The notes: a model not told the origin generated them from the letters alone. DNA of 64,000 nt from an uncultured Bacteroidales bacterium (GCA_949289565.1 CASEOO010000002.1:124001-188000), one strand, 5' to 3'. Positions 17,303-27,180 are shown, numbered from the stretch's first letter. A program made the numbers and translations.

Positions 17303-18199
17303 ATGCAAAACTTTTTCAGAACGATATTGCCTCTGGCTGCAGGAGTGCTGATGATGACTTCCTGCCTGTCGTCCGTCAGACCGGATGACAGACAGGGCAT
17401 TGTCAGATTCCGGCCTGTATTGGGCACTGAAGTGCGTTCTGGAAACATTGGCGAAGCCTCTTTCCCCGAAGATATTGCCATAGGCGTATGGGCATTGACC
17501 GACGGGCAGGAGGTCTATATGAATGGCGAGAAAGCAGAGTTTGACGGGGAAGACTGGACTACGGCATCGCCATTCCTGTGGCCGGAAAAAGAATTGAGAT
17601 TCATCGCTTTCGCTCCGTTTGAGGCCGGCGCTGAAGTGAAAGACGGGCGGATAGTCCTTGATGATTATGATTTGTCGGCAGGATCGGCCGGATTTTTCGT
17701 GACAGAAATGACCCCGCCGCACAGCAGGACTGACAGCGCGATACACCTGCCTTTCCGGCTGGCGACTTCGAAGGTGGATTTCCGGGTGGCGAACGGGCTG
17801 AACGAGGCGACGTCTGTGAGAGTGGAGAGAATTACGCTGAAAGGGGTGTATCTGCATGGAAGTTTCGATTCCGAGGCTGATCCTGAGTGGTCGCTCTCTG
17901 GCGAGCCGGCTGATGTAGTGGCTTATGACAGCGCGCGTGACGGGGAAGGACCGGCCGCGACTCGTGATCCGCAGCTTTTCGGACTTACTCTGGAAATCAT
18001 TCCGCAGCAGTCAAAGCCGGTGGTGGAGGTGGTGTATGCATTCCAGACAGCTGACAGCGAGTGGCTTCCTGGGCAGGCCAACACTACCGGGGAGCTGAAG
18101 GCGGAATGGAAGCCGGGCAGGCACTATACCTACACGCTGACTCTCACGGAAACCATAGTGAAGCATTCGCCGGGAATAAGCACGTCGGCAGACATGTAA
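17303..18199 (+). CDS. Short fimbrillin family lipoprotein
   Basis: The 298-residue protein has a lipoprotein signal (MQNFFRTILPLAAGVLMMTSC, Cys21). Fimbrillin-type features include FLWPEKELRFIAFAPFEA, LPFRLATSKVDFRVANG in place of the usual F-x-H strand, and a C-terminal block KPGRHYTYTLTLTETIV. It is shorter than the preceding trio and lacks a final W-D-E strand, so it may be a cap or minor subunit. The TKA motif is replaced by GTEVRSGN, with an arginine at the corresponding place. The stop overlaps the next start as TAATG, which implies translational coupling. Confidence 0.75.
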   Translation: MQNFFRTILPLAAGVLMMTSCLSSVRPDDRQGIVRFRPVLGTEVRSGNIGEASFPEDIAIGVWALTDGQEVYMNGEKAEFDGEDWTTASPFLWPEKELRFIAFAPFEAGAEVKDGRIVLDDYDLSAGSAGFFVTEMTPPHSRTDSAIHLPFRLATSKVDFRVANGLNEATSVRVERITLKGVYLHGSFDSEADPEWSLSGEPADVVAYDSARDGEGPAATRDPQLFGLTLEIIPQQSKPVVEVVYAFQTADSEWLPGQANTTGELKAEWKPGRHYTYTLTLTETIVKHSPGISTSADM

Positions 18200-19404
18200 T
18201 GCAAAATGATAGAAAAAAGCCATTTAATGAACATCTGATGAGAAGAACGACAGGAAATATTTTCATGGTTATGGCGGTCGTGCTGACGGCCTCTATGGCT
18301 GTCGTATCCTGCCGGAAAACCGAAGTCGAAGTCAATGGCGGCCTCGATTCCGGAGAATCCGTGTCTGAGGGTGTTCCCATGACATTCTCTGTCTCTTCCG
18401 AGGCGCACCAGTCCACCAAGGCCGTTCTCGTCCCTGATGATTCTCCTGACGGCAATAAGCTCAGCATCGCCGGAAATCAGATAACTGTCTACGACAGACT
18501 GACTGTCGGAAACCGCACAGACTTGTATATCAACGGACGGGATGCGGAATACCGCAATGACCCCCAGATATTTCCGGATGGCACGGTGACATCCACCGGC
18601 TGGCATTTCATGGATGGAGGCAGATATTGGACTCGTTCCGGGACGCACCTGTTCACTGCATTCCTGAGCGGATATCATGTCGCCGACAAGGATGAGCCTG
18701 GCGGATCGTTTTTCAACGACATTGATAAAATCATCGCCGACCCTTCAGACCCGAGCGAGCCGAAGCTGGCTGTGGAATACAATGATGCTGACGGCTCGTT
18801 GAAAATAGAGAACTGGAGAATATCCACTTCGAACCAGTTTGATTTCATGTATGCATCGCATACGCGGAATGTGGAGACGGCCATTTCTCCGTATGCACCT
18901 GTCCCGCTCAAGATGGAACATCTGTTCGCTGCAGTGCAGTTCAATATTACAAATATGGTGGATTATTATCAGGATTTAAAGGTCACTGATGTCATTTTGA
19001 AAGATCTGAATCTGTTGGGATCAGCCACCGTCACGCCTGTGGCTTCGGGGTGTGACGTGAATACGGAAATAAACGACGATACGGGGCAGCTGACGGTGAG
19101 CAGTACTTCTGCCCTTGCCTACAACCAGCCGTACAATGTCTTCGCCAATGTAGGGAATATCGGGGATGACGGCTGTCTGCTGATATGGCCTCATTCGCAG
19201 TCGAAACTCGAAGAGGCATCCGTCGAACTGCATTTGAGTGGCAGTATAGGAAAGCGTTATAAATTGCCTCTGGTAAATGAGGATGTCACGAGGTGGGATG
19301 CCGGCAACAGGTATATTTACAATTTCTATATTCAGGACAACCGTATTACTTTCACTGTCGAGGTTGTCGGCTGGATATATGACGATGTCATTATAGAAGG
19401 ATGA
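18199..19404 (+). CDS. Fimbrillin family lipoprotein
   Basis: I chose the ATG at 18199 because it shares bases with the previous stop (TAATG); longer frames begin inside the upstream gene. The product of about 401 residues has a basic N-terminus, then a lipoprotein signal ending MAVVSC (Cys about 40). VPMTFSVSSEAHQSTKAVLV has the shared TKA motif near residue 75. The hallmark strand is MEHLFAAVQFNITNMVDYYQ, and the C-terminus has RYIYNFYIQDNRITFTVEV followed by a W-x-D strand. It overlaps the following gene at ATGATG/TGA. It is probably a minor subunit made together with its two neighbours. Confidence 0.78.
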   Translation: MQNDRKKPFNEHLMRRTTGNIFMVMAVVLTASMAVVSCRKTEVEVNGGLDSGESVSEGVPMTFSVSSEAHQSTKAVLVPDDSPDGNKLSIAGNQITVYDRLTVGNRTDLYINGRDAEYRNDPQIFPDGTVTSTGWHFMDGGRYWTRSGTHLFTAFLSGYHVADKDEPGGSFFNDIDKIIADPSDPSEPKLAVEYNDADGSLKIENWRISTSNQFDFMYASHTRNVETAISPYAPVPLKMEHLFAAVQFNITNMVDYYQDLKVTDVILKDLNLLGSATVTPVASGCDVNTEINDDTGQLTVSSTSALAYNQPYNVFANVGNIGDDGCLLIWPHSQSKLEEASVELHLSGSIGKRYKLPLVNEDVTRWDAGNRYIYNFYIQDNRITFTVEVVGWIYDDVIIEG

Positions 19405-20471
19405 TGGGAACTATAAGACATATTCTCCATGTTTTCGCTGTCCTGACTGTAGCGACGGCGGTCTCCTGCGTGAAGATGGAGCCGTCATCTCCGGCGGAGG
19501 ACAGCGGGGAAAACATAGCTTTCTACGTCAAGACACCGGATACGAGAGCCATGATAGAGGATGCTGCCTCTCTGGCTGACAGAGGGCTTTCAATCCATGT
19601 GTCCGATATGAGGGATGCAGGTACGTTCAGCAATACGGCTGTCGACTATTCCGGAAACGGAGCATGGAGGTCCGACAGATCCTGGACTGCGGGCAAGAGT
19701 TACGAGTTCTTCGCATACGTCAGCAGCCCGGGGAATGTCGCTGGGGCATCGGTGTCGTCTATCAGCGACAATGGCCGCACTGTGACAGTCAGCCAGCCGT
19801 CTTCCTATTCCGATTCTCCGGACGGCTACAGCGACTATCTCCTGTCATACAGGGTGACGGCTTCCGGAAGCCGCCCTGCTCCAGTCGCTCTCATGCTGGA
19901 GAGGGTCACTACCGGAGTGGAACTGTATATGTCGACGCCTAATCCCAAGGGTGAAGCCAGAGTGATTTTGAAGGAGGCTTCGTTTATAAACATAGCACGA
20001 AGTGCGACATTTTCCATCGCCAATCATGCCTCATCTTCGTCGGTGTCAGGCTCTGCCCAGATTATGAACACATGGAGGATGGAGCGCAGCACCCAGAGAG
20101 TGACTTATTTGAAAAATACAGGGGAGGAAGGTCTGGAACTGGAATATTTCGACCCGGCAAGGGGAGACTTCGGTTATGATTATTCCAAATACGGAATCAT
20201 GCGATTCCTGACGGTCCGGCAGCCACTCACGGAGACTGTGTCAACAGGCGTGACGGATGTCGTGCTTCATCTGGAGTATGCCGTGGAGGAAAACGGGCAG
20301 ACCGTGGATTATGAAGTGGACATGCCTCTGAAAAATTACAGGCCGACGATGTGGTCCATAGGCCACAAGGTGAGGTATTATGTGACCATTGATTCCAGTA
20401 TCGACCTGGTCGGTACGGTGGTCAAGTGGAATGAAGTGGACTTTATAGAAGGTACATTGCTCCCTGACTGA
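19401..20471 (+). CDS. Fimbrillin family lipoprotein
   Basis: The 356-residue protein has a signal ending TAVSC (Cys about 23). IAFYVKTPDTRAMIEDAASL carries TRA where neighbours have TKA. SWTAGKSYEFFAYVSSPG and PVALMLERVTTGVELYMST fit the fimbrillin strand order, and it ends LVGTVVKWNEVDFIEG. The start overlaps the previous stop by four bases. The stop lies inside a small hairpin (CCCTGAC at 20462-20468 with GTCAGGG at 20473-20479), which may weaken read-through into the large tip genes. It is probably a minor fimbrial subunit; I cannot say more. Confidence 0.76.
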   Translation: MMGTIRHILHVFAVLTVATAVSCVKMEPSSPAEDSGENIAFYVKTPDTRAMIEDAASLADRGLSIHVSDMRDAGTFSNTAVDYSGNGAWRSDRSWTAGKSYEFFAYVSSPGNVAGASVSSISDNGRTVTVSQPSSYSDSPDGYSDYLLSYRVTASGSRPAPVALMLERVTTGVELYMSTPNPKGEARVILKEASFINIARSATFSIANHASSSSVSGSAQIMNTWRMERSTQRVTYLKNTGEEGLELEYFDPARGDFGYDYSKYGIMRFLTVRQPLTETVSTGVTDVVLHLEYAVEENGQTVDYEVDMPLKNYRPTMWSIGHKVRYYVTIDSSIDLVGTVVKWNEVDFIEGTLLPD

Positions 20472-20532
20472 CGTCAGGGTCAGGCAGGGGTGGATGCATT
20501 GTCCGTGAGGACAGCCATAAAAAGAAAGTCAT

Positions 20533-23500
20533 ATGCTCAAGGGATTTCTTAAATATTTGATTGCGGCCTCGGCCGTGTGTTTCTTGCCAGCCGGATGCGT
20601 GAGGGAAAATCTGGAAGAGGCTGCAGGCGACATGAGAATCTGTGTCGGGGCTAAGGTGGATGCCGTGAGGGTGGCTACCAAGGCGGCCGTGGATCAGACT
20701 ACCGCTCTGGACAGTGATATGAAAATCAACCTTATACGCTGGGATGAAGGCGGAAGTGCAGTTACGGCCGGGCGCGAGGAGCTTTCTGCTGAAATGGGGG
20801 CAGTGCCTGAAGCCGGGACATGGTACAGGGATATCAGGGTGTCGCCTGCGCAGTTTTACGTGGACAGGACGAAAGAAGTGGGTTTTGCCGGGTGGTATCC
20901 TGCCAAGGATTCGCCTGAAGGTGCCGGCTGGGTGCTCGACGAGAGAACTGAAAACGAAGTGACGGACAGCTATGTCATCCATGAAGATAATACGATGACA
21001 TTCCGTATAGACGGGACGACTGATGTGATGGTCAGCAATTTCGTCAAGGGAAACTATACTTCCGGCATTCCTGCGATGGAGTTCAGCCATGCACTCTGCT
21101 GGTACAACATATATGCTTATGCTGTGGATGCAGATACCAAGGCGGAATGGGGAGATCTAACCCGCCTGACGCTTACGAATCTTCCCGAAGAGGTCGTGAT
21201 AAAGCTGCCGGATGACATCTCGCAGTCGGATGACATAGAGTTCAGCTATCGTGGAGGCGAGGAGACAGGAAACGAGGATTGGGCTCAGGACGGCATCATC
21301 ATCTGGGATACGGAAAAGCATCCGGATACCAATCCTGCCAAGGATCTTCCGGTAGGTCTTCCTGCCGTCGTCAAGGATCAGGCTTTCGTGGGGACGCTTC
21401 TCGGCGGCGCACCTCTGCAGAAGGTGCTGGGAATCGAGGCACGGACCACGAGGCAGACATCCGGGAACTCCGTGTCCATAGCGAGGAATTTCAAGCCGGG
21501 GTATATCTACAATATTTTCCTGCGCTTTTCGTCAAAGGGCATCATCAATGCCGAGGTTTCGGCTTCGGAGTGGCATTATAACGAAAGTGATATTGTCGTA
21601 GACCAGAATTTCGACCTGCTGACGGATCTGTCCAGGTACGGAACGTCAAATTCGTATATAGTTTCTTCGGCGAACAGGGGATACTGCTTCACCGGAAACG
21701 TGAAAGGAAACGGCGAGGACGGGAATATCATCACGGACAGGACCGGAGCTCAGATAGTAAGGCTCGATGACAGCGGGGTGAACCTGAATGTGGACCATAT
21801 CGGGATAGTCAGGTCTGACGCCATGATGAAACTCGTGAACGGACAGTGGGAGCTGATAGATGATGAGAACGAACGCAAGAACACGAAGATACTCGAACTG
21901 GTATCGAACCGGCTGAGCAACGGAAGGATAATCTTCAAGGTACCGGGGGCGGTGGAGTGGACGGCCTCGGGCGACACCATCAAGACAGAGTCTGGAGAAG
22001 TCGTCTATGACAGCGATGACTTCAGTCTCCAGTACAAGGGAAATGTCAAGATCGCCGCTTTCGACAAGGCCGGGAACATCATCTGGAGCTGGCATATCTG
22101 GGTCACTGACAAGCCTAAGAATCAAGGATATTCAAACGGATATGTGGCTTTGGACAGAAATCTGGGGGCAGTCACTACGGACTATGCCTCTTTCATGAAG
22201 GACAGATCGGCCTGGTCGGGACTGTATTACCAGTGGGGCAGGAAGGACCCGATATTCCGCGCCACCGTGGAAGAAGGTTCTGCATGGGGCAGGGAAGTGG
22301 TCGACCATCCCGTTTCCGTGGCGGAAGCCACCATGCATCCGGTGACATACTATTACGACGAACAGGGCGGGAACAACTGGACTACCGACCCGAAAAGCGA
22401 CTATTTCTGGGGATATGTATCAGTCAGGGACGATATCCGCAAGACGATTTACGACCCATGTCCGCCTGGATACCGCGTGCCGGGCAATCCTATCTGGGAG
22501 AATCCTTCGAAGGACATGACCCATGAATCCCTTACGGGGCGTGATGGTTTCGCCGGCTATAAGTTCTCCCTCGGCGGAGGCATGATCGACATCTATTATC
22601 CTAAATCCTATTGCATCTCCGATGCAATGGTCATACATGGCGATTTGCTGTCCGGAACTCCGGCAGACGAAGATTTCGTGTATCTGTATTCGGCTACGCC
22701 TTATGAGCCGGAAGACGGGGAGTCCGTGGATAAGTACGGAAGCCTTTCCTATCATTTCAGGTACAATGACGGGGAGCTGTCCGGGAATTATTCGCAGGTG
22801 CTTGTATCCGACCCTGACGTTTACCGGGTGAAACGTTCGGATGCCTATCCGGTAAGGTGCGTTTTCGAAAATTCCGCTCCTGTAGTCTCGGACTTGAGCG
22901 AGAATCAGACTGCCAATTCGTATGTAGTGGCAGAATCGGGATTCTATGAGTTCAAGGCTGATGTCAGAGGAAACGGGGTGACAAACCTTAATGTGGTCTC
23001 CGGCGATACTTTCGTAAACAGGGATTTCGATGCCGGAATGGGCGCCTCCATTTCGGACATAGACCATGTGGAGGTACTCTGGTGGCAGGGTAATTTGAGG
23101 CAGGATGCAGGATGGAACCAGTGGCTGGAATGGGTGAATTCCGGACCTGGTCAGGAGGAGATAGAGCAGAGCTGTCCTGTCCGCGTGCTCGATGACGGCA
23201 AACTGGCCGACGGGAAGGTCCTGCTTTATGTCACAGTGAACGAAAGGACCATCGGCAATGTCGGACTCGCCGCCTATGACAGGAACGACAGGATTCTGTG
23301 GAGTTGGCACATCTGGATACAGCCTGAAATCAGTCTGATCCCGTTCGGAGACTACACGCTGATGGACAGGAATTTAGGCGCGACATATTCTCCGACCCCG
23401 GGTGCAAGTGAAAGTTTCGGAGCGGACAAGGTTTTCGCAGGTATGGGACTGTACTATCAGTGGGGCAGGAAAGATCCGTTTTTCCAGCCCGGCGCTTTTT

Positions 23501-24159
23501 CCGGTTCCTCTACGAATACATCCACGCAGCCGTGGCTCTACAAGGAGAAAGGACAGTGGAGGATAATGCGAAACAATATCATAGGTTCGAAAAATACTAT
23601 CAGCGCATCAGCGGCCAGCCCTCTGACATATTTCGCATCTTCCGACAATGCATGGCAGACTACCTATCCGTCAGGAAATGGCCCTATAAACGATCTCTGG
23701 GGCTATGTAGGAGTGATTGGAACTATCGGAGACTCGTTCGCGAAGACCATGTACGACCCTTGCCCTCCGGGCTACCGGGTCATGCAGCATAATGTCTTCG
23801 AGACCGCGAATGTCTGCACGGCCAATGACGAAACTACTTATAGATTCCGGCAGCCGAACCGCCAGTACGGCATCTATCTGGCAGAGGATGTACATAGCAT
23901 GGGCTATATTCGCACGACGGGAATGTGGTTCCCGAATGCGAGAGCCATCAACAGTGCGGGAAATTATGTGGATTCGAATTACAGGCTCAGTACGGCCACT
24001 CCGTATTCAGGTATCGGTACCCGTGAGATGAGATGGTGGACTAATGACGGAGGTACGAATTATTCGATACAGCAGAACAGTAACCACTATGAAAACGATA
24101 ATCCTGTAGCAAATAACTGGATGTCTGACGGACGAGTGGTGAGGTGCCAGATGGAATAG
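20533..24159 (+). CDS. Very large fimbrial tip-like lipoprotein with two tandem FISUMP-type modules
   Basis: The 1208-residue protein has a lipoprotein signal ending FLPAGC (Cys about 22) and a fimbrillin-like first third with VATKAAVDQT and MEFSHALCWYNIYAYAVD. Two copies of one module follow. Copy 1 covers about residues 370-785 and copy 2 about 790-1208. Each has NSY[IV]V near its start, WSWHIW in the middle (about 517 and 922), YYQWGRKDP (about 565 and 975) and YDPCPPGYRV (about 640 and 1073). The layout suggests a fimbrillin domain that joins the fibre and two C-terminal domains at the tip, probably for binding. Binding targets are unknown. It is the ninth gene of the rightward operon, 61 bp after the last small fimbrillin. 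Confidence 0.75.
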   Translation: MLKGFLKYLIAASAVCFLPAGCVRENLEEAAGDMRICVGAKVDAVRVATKAAVDQTTALDSDMKINLIRWDEGGSAVTAGREELSAEMGAVPEAGTWYRDIRVSPAQFYVDRTKEVGFAGWYPAKDSPEGAGWVLDERTENEVTDSYVIHEDNTMTFRIDGTTDVMVSNFVKGNYTSGIPAMEFSHALCWYNIYAYAVDADTKAEWGDLTRLTLTNLPEEVVIKLPDDISQSDDIEFSYRGGEETGNEDWAQDGIIIWDTEKHPDTNPAKDLPVGLPAVVKDQAFVGTLLGGAPLQKVLGIEARTTRQTSGNSVSIARNFKPGYIYNIFLRFSSKGIINAEVSASEWHYNESDIVVDQNFDLLTDLSRYGTSNSYIVSSANRGYCFTGNVKGNGEDGNIITDRTGAQIVRLDDSGVNLNVDHIGIVRSDAMMKLVNGQWELIDDENERKNTKILELVSNRLSNGRIIFKVPGAVEWTASGDTIKTESGEVVYDSDDFSLQYKGNVKIAAFDKAGNIIWSWHIWVTDKPKNQGYSNGYVALDRNLGAVTTDYASFMKDRSAWSGLYYQWGRKDPIFRATVEEGSAWGREVVDHPVSVAEATMHPVTYYYDEQGGNNWTTDPKSDYFWGYVSVRDDIRKTIYDPCPPGYRVPGNPIWENPSKDMTHESLTGRDGFAGYKFSLGGGMIDIYYPKSYCISDAMVIHGDLLSGTPADEDFVYLYSATPYEPEDGESVDKYGSLSYHFRYNDGELSGNYSQVLVSDPDVYRVKRSDAYPVRCVFENSAPVVSDLSENQTANSYVVAESGFYEFKADVRGNGVTNLNVVSGDTFVNRDFDAGMGASISDIDHVEVLWWQGNLRQDAGWNQWLEWVNSGPGQEEIEQSCPVRVLDDGKLADGKVLLYVTVNERTIGNVGLAAYDRNDRILWSWHIWIQPEISLIPFGDYTLMDRNLGATYSPTPGASESFGADKVFAGMGLYYQWGRKDPFFQPGAFSGSSTNTSTQPWLYKEKGQWRIMRNNIIGSKNTISASAASPLTYFASSDNAWQTTYPSGNGPINDLWGYVGVIGTIGDSFAKTMYDPCPPGYRVMQHNVFETANVCTANDETTYRFRQPNRQYGIYLAEDVHSMGYIRTTGMWFPNARAINSAGNYVDSNYRLSTATPYSGIGTREMRWWTNDGGTNYSIQQNSNHYENDNPVANNWMSDGRVVRCQME

Positions 24160-24228
24160 CGGACGGGGCATTTGTGTCGGGCCGGACGGTTTCGTCGAGT
24201 CATGCTTCCCGGATACGGAGTATGGAAA

Positions 24229-26997
24229 ATGAAAAAATTTGGAGCTATGAAAATGAGAACTGAAATATACGCGGTCATTGTGGCCTTGCTTCTTCCGGCA
24301 GCCTGCGTCAAGTCCGGCCCGGACGGGAAACCTGCCGTCCCGGCTCCATCGTCTCCGGCATCGGGCGAGATGGATGCAAGCTGTTCGGTGATCCAGCTTT
24401 CGGATGATGGACCTGCAGCCGGCATGATGACCAGAACAGTCATAGGCCAGACCACGGCCGTGTCCCTGTCGGCGAATTTCATCAAGCTGGACGAGAATCC
24501 GCCGGCCGGCTGGGGCGGCATGTCTACGCGGGAGGACTATGCCCGCACCCCGTTCCAGGGCTGGTCGGATTCGCAGACCGAGATTCTGGACGCTTCCATC
24601 TTCGCCTCTCCGGACAATACGGAGGGGATTCATTTCCGCTCCATAGTCTTCAATCCGCGCCAGACTTACGACTATTTCAAATATGATGTGGACGGGAATC
24701 CCGAAACGGAGGAGGATACCGTGAATGTGGGTTTCATAAGCAGGATGGTAGGCTGGTATCCGAGGGTTTTCGAACTTCAGACAGATGCGCAGGGCCGTCC
24801 GGTGAATACGGCTTTCAATACCCTGACCGACATCTATACCACGATAGAGAAGGACGGTGTCACATATGACTGCGTGCGTTTCAAGAACAAGCTTGACGGC
24901 CAGACAGATGTGATGATGACCGATATGCGCGAGGGCCGTTACGACCTGAGAGCCTTCGGCAATGGCTTCAAGAACAATGATTCTGATATCGATGTCCAGC
25001 CTTACGGACATGTGTTCCATAATCGCAGGAATCCCGATGATGGATATGACTATTGCAATTATTTTACGTTCAATCATTATCTGACGGCAGTCCGGCTTTT
25101 CGTGCAGGCTGACGAAAGCGACCTGAGCCTGATTTCATGGAAGCAGATTTCCGACGTGGTGTTTACGAACCAGCCGTCGACCGTGACCATTGCTCTGCCG
25201 ACAGTGCAGAGCAGGCAAGAAGGTGTCAAATCCGATATCATTAGGGATAATTATGCTGAAAAGACGCTTCCGGTAGAGGGAGTGGAGCCGGTTTTCGGAC
25301 AGGCATTGGAGTGGACGGATTTCAGGAATATGCCTATCATCCGGACGCCGATGGCGGAGAATGACCCTGATCATGAGGAATTTGCGATGACACCGGATTA
25401 TCCTGTAAGCATGGAGCACGGGGTGGAACTGCAGAAGGAGTATTTGGGCTATATGTTGCTGCAGCCGGATGTGGAGACTACGCTGGAGCTGCATACCGAT
25501 GCGGGAATCTTTTCCGCTACTATTCCCGTGATGGCGTCATATGTCATTGAAAATGCGGACGGCACCACGACTGAGGTCAAGGATGCTCCTATTCTGAAGG
25601 CCGGGCATATCTACAATATCGTCATCGACATCAAGACCGATGGAAGTCTGGACGTGGTGATAGGAAACGAGGATTTCGAACGGTTCAGGAATCTGGCTCC
25701 CTACAATCCGAAAATTGCGTCCAATTTCGAATATTCGAACTGCTACGTGGTCACTCCGCAGATGATGATGAAGGATGAAGATACAGAGTCATATTACGAC
25801 GGATTCTATTTTCAGGCGATGGTGGCCGGCCGGGGCGAACTCGGGGTCATCGGCAGTACGGCCGGAGCCGAACTTTATCCGGATGACGTGTATTTCGACC
25901 CTTATTCCGCCAGGATATTGTGGCAGGACGAGCCGTATCTCATCACTCATGTCGAACTTCTCCAGGGCTATGTGCGGTTCACACTTAACGAGGCATGCAG
26001 GTCGGAGACGGAGACTGATCGGTTGACGGGGAATGCCGTCATAGCCGTATATGACAGGGCAGGGGAGATAATCTGGTCATGGCATATCTGGGTGACCGAC
26101 CAGCTGAAGGATGTCTCATATTCTCTGCCAGGGACTGCAGGATATGAGAAATTCACCATGCTGAACATGAATCTGGGGGCGACGGCGGATGTGGTCGGTT
26201 CTGCAGATACCGTGCTGGATACTTACGGCTTTTATTACCAATGGGGCAGGAAGGATCCTTCACCGGGGCCTGCGGCGTATGACTATGCCCAGGCGGACTT
26301 GACCACGGCTCCGTATTATTATATGGACCAGGGTGTGATGGGCAGTGTCAGTGCCATGTATGTGGACAATCCTACAGTGGAGCTGAGCGCGCGCAATCCG
26401 CTGGCCATCATGGGGCCGTCCATTATCGGCGATTATCCGAACGACTGGCTTTTCTATCAGATTGACGGTCTGTGGGGGTATTCCGGTTCGTCTGTGACCA
26501 AGACCATTTATGATCCGTGTCCGTATGGGTACAGGGTGGCTGATGATGAACTGGAACTGTTGTTCGATTATTGCAAGAAGGCGAAGTCGTGGAGCGAGGT
26601 TTCTGTGAGCGGTGATCCTGTAGGGGTGTCTGTGCCGTCTTCCGTTTCGACTGCTTCTGGAGGCGGAAGCCAGAGAGACAATTTCTTCCCGTTCACGGGA
26701 TGGAGGGGTCATGACCGCGGCCGTACCGACAGGACTCATGCATGGTTTTATGTGGGTGATCTGGCTGATTATCAGGATGCCAGGGTGAATCATGATGAGA
26801 ATAATGCCGAGTATTACAGGCACAGGGGGCGTTCTCTGCTGATTCAGAGTACGTTGTTTACCAATGGGAGTTTTTCCATTCAGGATGCGGGTACTTATAG
26901 TTCAAACCTGACGGCCGATTATGCGAACCGTACCAGCGCGGCTCCGGTGCGGTGCATCAAGTATTCTGACGAACCGTCTGTCCAGAATCGCTGGTAA
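24229..26997 (+). CDS. Large fimbrial tip-like lipoprotein with one FISUMP-type module
   Basis: I use the ATG at 24229; the open frame reaches a TTG at 24172 without signal-like residues. The product of about 922 residues has a basic start and a lipoprotein signal ending LLLPAAC (Cys about 25). MMTRTVIGQ replaces the TKA motif, and YFTFNHYLTAVRLFVQADE is the fimbrillin-type strand. The C-terminal half carries NCYVV near 505, WSWHIWVTD near 615, YYQWGRKDP near 670 and YDPCPYGYRV near 760, a single copy of the module found twice in the upstream gene. It ends the rightward operon. It is a paralogue of the preceding tip protein and probably an alternative or second tip subunit; ligand unknown. 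Confidence 0.75.
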   Translation: MKKFGAMKMRTEIYAVIVALLLPAACVKSGPDGKPAVPAPSSPASGEMDASCSVIQLSDDGPAAGMMTRTVIGQTTAVSLSANFIKLDENPPAGWGGMSTREDYARTPFQGWSDSQTEILDASIFASPDNTEGIHFRSIVFNPRQTYDYFKYDVDGNPETEEDTVNVGFISRMVGWYPRVFELQTDAQGRPVNTAFNTLTDIYTTIEKDGVTYDCVRFKNKLDGQTDVMMTDMREGRYDLRAFGNGFKNNDSDIDVQPYGHVFHNRRNPDDGYDYCNYFTFNHYLTAVRLFVQADESDLSLISWKQISDVVFTNQPSTVTIALPTVQSRQEGVKSDIIRDNYAEKTLPVEGVEPVFGQALEWTDFRNMPIIRTPMAENDPDHEEFAMTPDYPVSMEHGVELQKEYLGYMLLQPDVETTLELHTDAGIFSATIPVMASYVIENADGTTTEVKDAPILKAGHIYNIVIDIKTDGSLDVVIGNEDFERFRNLAPYNPKIASNFEYSNCYVVTPQMMMKDEDTESYYDGFYFQAMVAGRGELGVIGSTAGAELYPDDVYFDPYSARILWQDEPYLITHVELLQGYVRFTLNEACRSETETDRLTGNAVIAVYDRAGEIIWSWHIWVTDQLKDVSYSLPGTAGYEKFTMLNMNLGATADVVGSADTVLDTYGFYYQWGRKDPSPGPAAYDYAQADLTTAPYYYMDQGVMGSVSAMYVDNPTVELSARNPLAIMGPSIIGDYPNDWLFYQIDGLWGYSGSSVTKTIYDPCPYGYRVADDELELLFDYCKKAKSWSEVSVSGDPVGVSVPSSVSTASGGGSQRDNFFPFTGWRGHDRGRTDRTHAWFYVGDLADYQDARVNHDENNAEYYRHRGRSLLIQSTLFTNGSFSIQDAGTYSSNLTADYANRTSAAPVRCIKYSDEPSVQNRW

Positions 26998-27022
26998 TGG
27001 CTGATCTTGTTTTTTTCTTCGT

Positions 27023-27046
27023 CACTTCAGGCTCGAACCTGAGGTG
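27023..27046 (+). terminator. Hairpin after the rightward fimbrial operon
   Basis: CACTTCAGG (27023-27031) pairs with CCTGAGGTG (27038-27046), with one G-U pair and a 6-nt loop. It starts 26 bases after the operon stop codon. No T-run follows, so it may be a weak or factor-assisted terminator. Confidence 0.45.
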
Positions 27047-27116
27047 AAACCATCATACGTCTTTCTCCGAAAGAAAAATTTAATCGCAAAATTCTCGGAA
27101 AGATGATAAAAACGAT

Positions 27117-27124
27117 TAAATTTG
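27117..27124 (+). promoter_or_regulatory. -7 element for pgi
   Basis: TAAATTTG matches TAnnTTTG. No clear TTG is present at the expected upstream distance. The predicted start near 27131 leaves a leader of about 50 nt before pgi. Confidence 0.5.
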
Positions 27125-27180
27125 CAAAGATTGGATGAATAATCCGGCAATGTAGAAATTCTACACTAAAAGATAATGCT

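Noticed and set aside
22420..23310. 296-residue antisense frame inside the large tip-like gene
   Set aside because: The sense strand carries the clear duplicated modules; the antisense frame has no signal or domain.
24007..25077. 356-residue antisense frame inside the second tip-like gene
   Set aside because: It lies opposite recognisable fimbrial coding sequence and is rich in Arg/His/Ile as expected for antisense frames.
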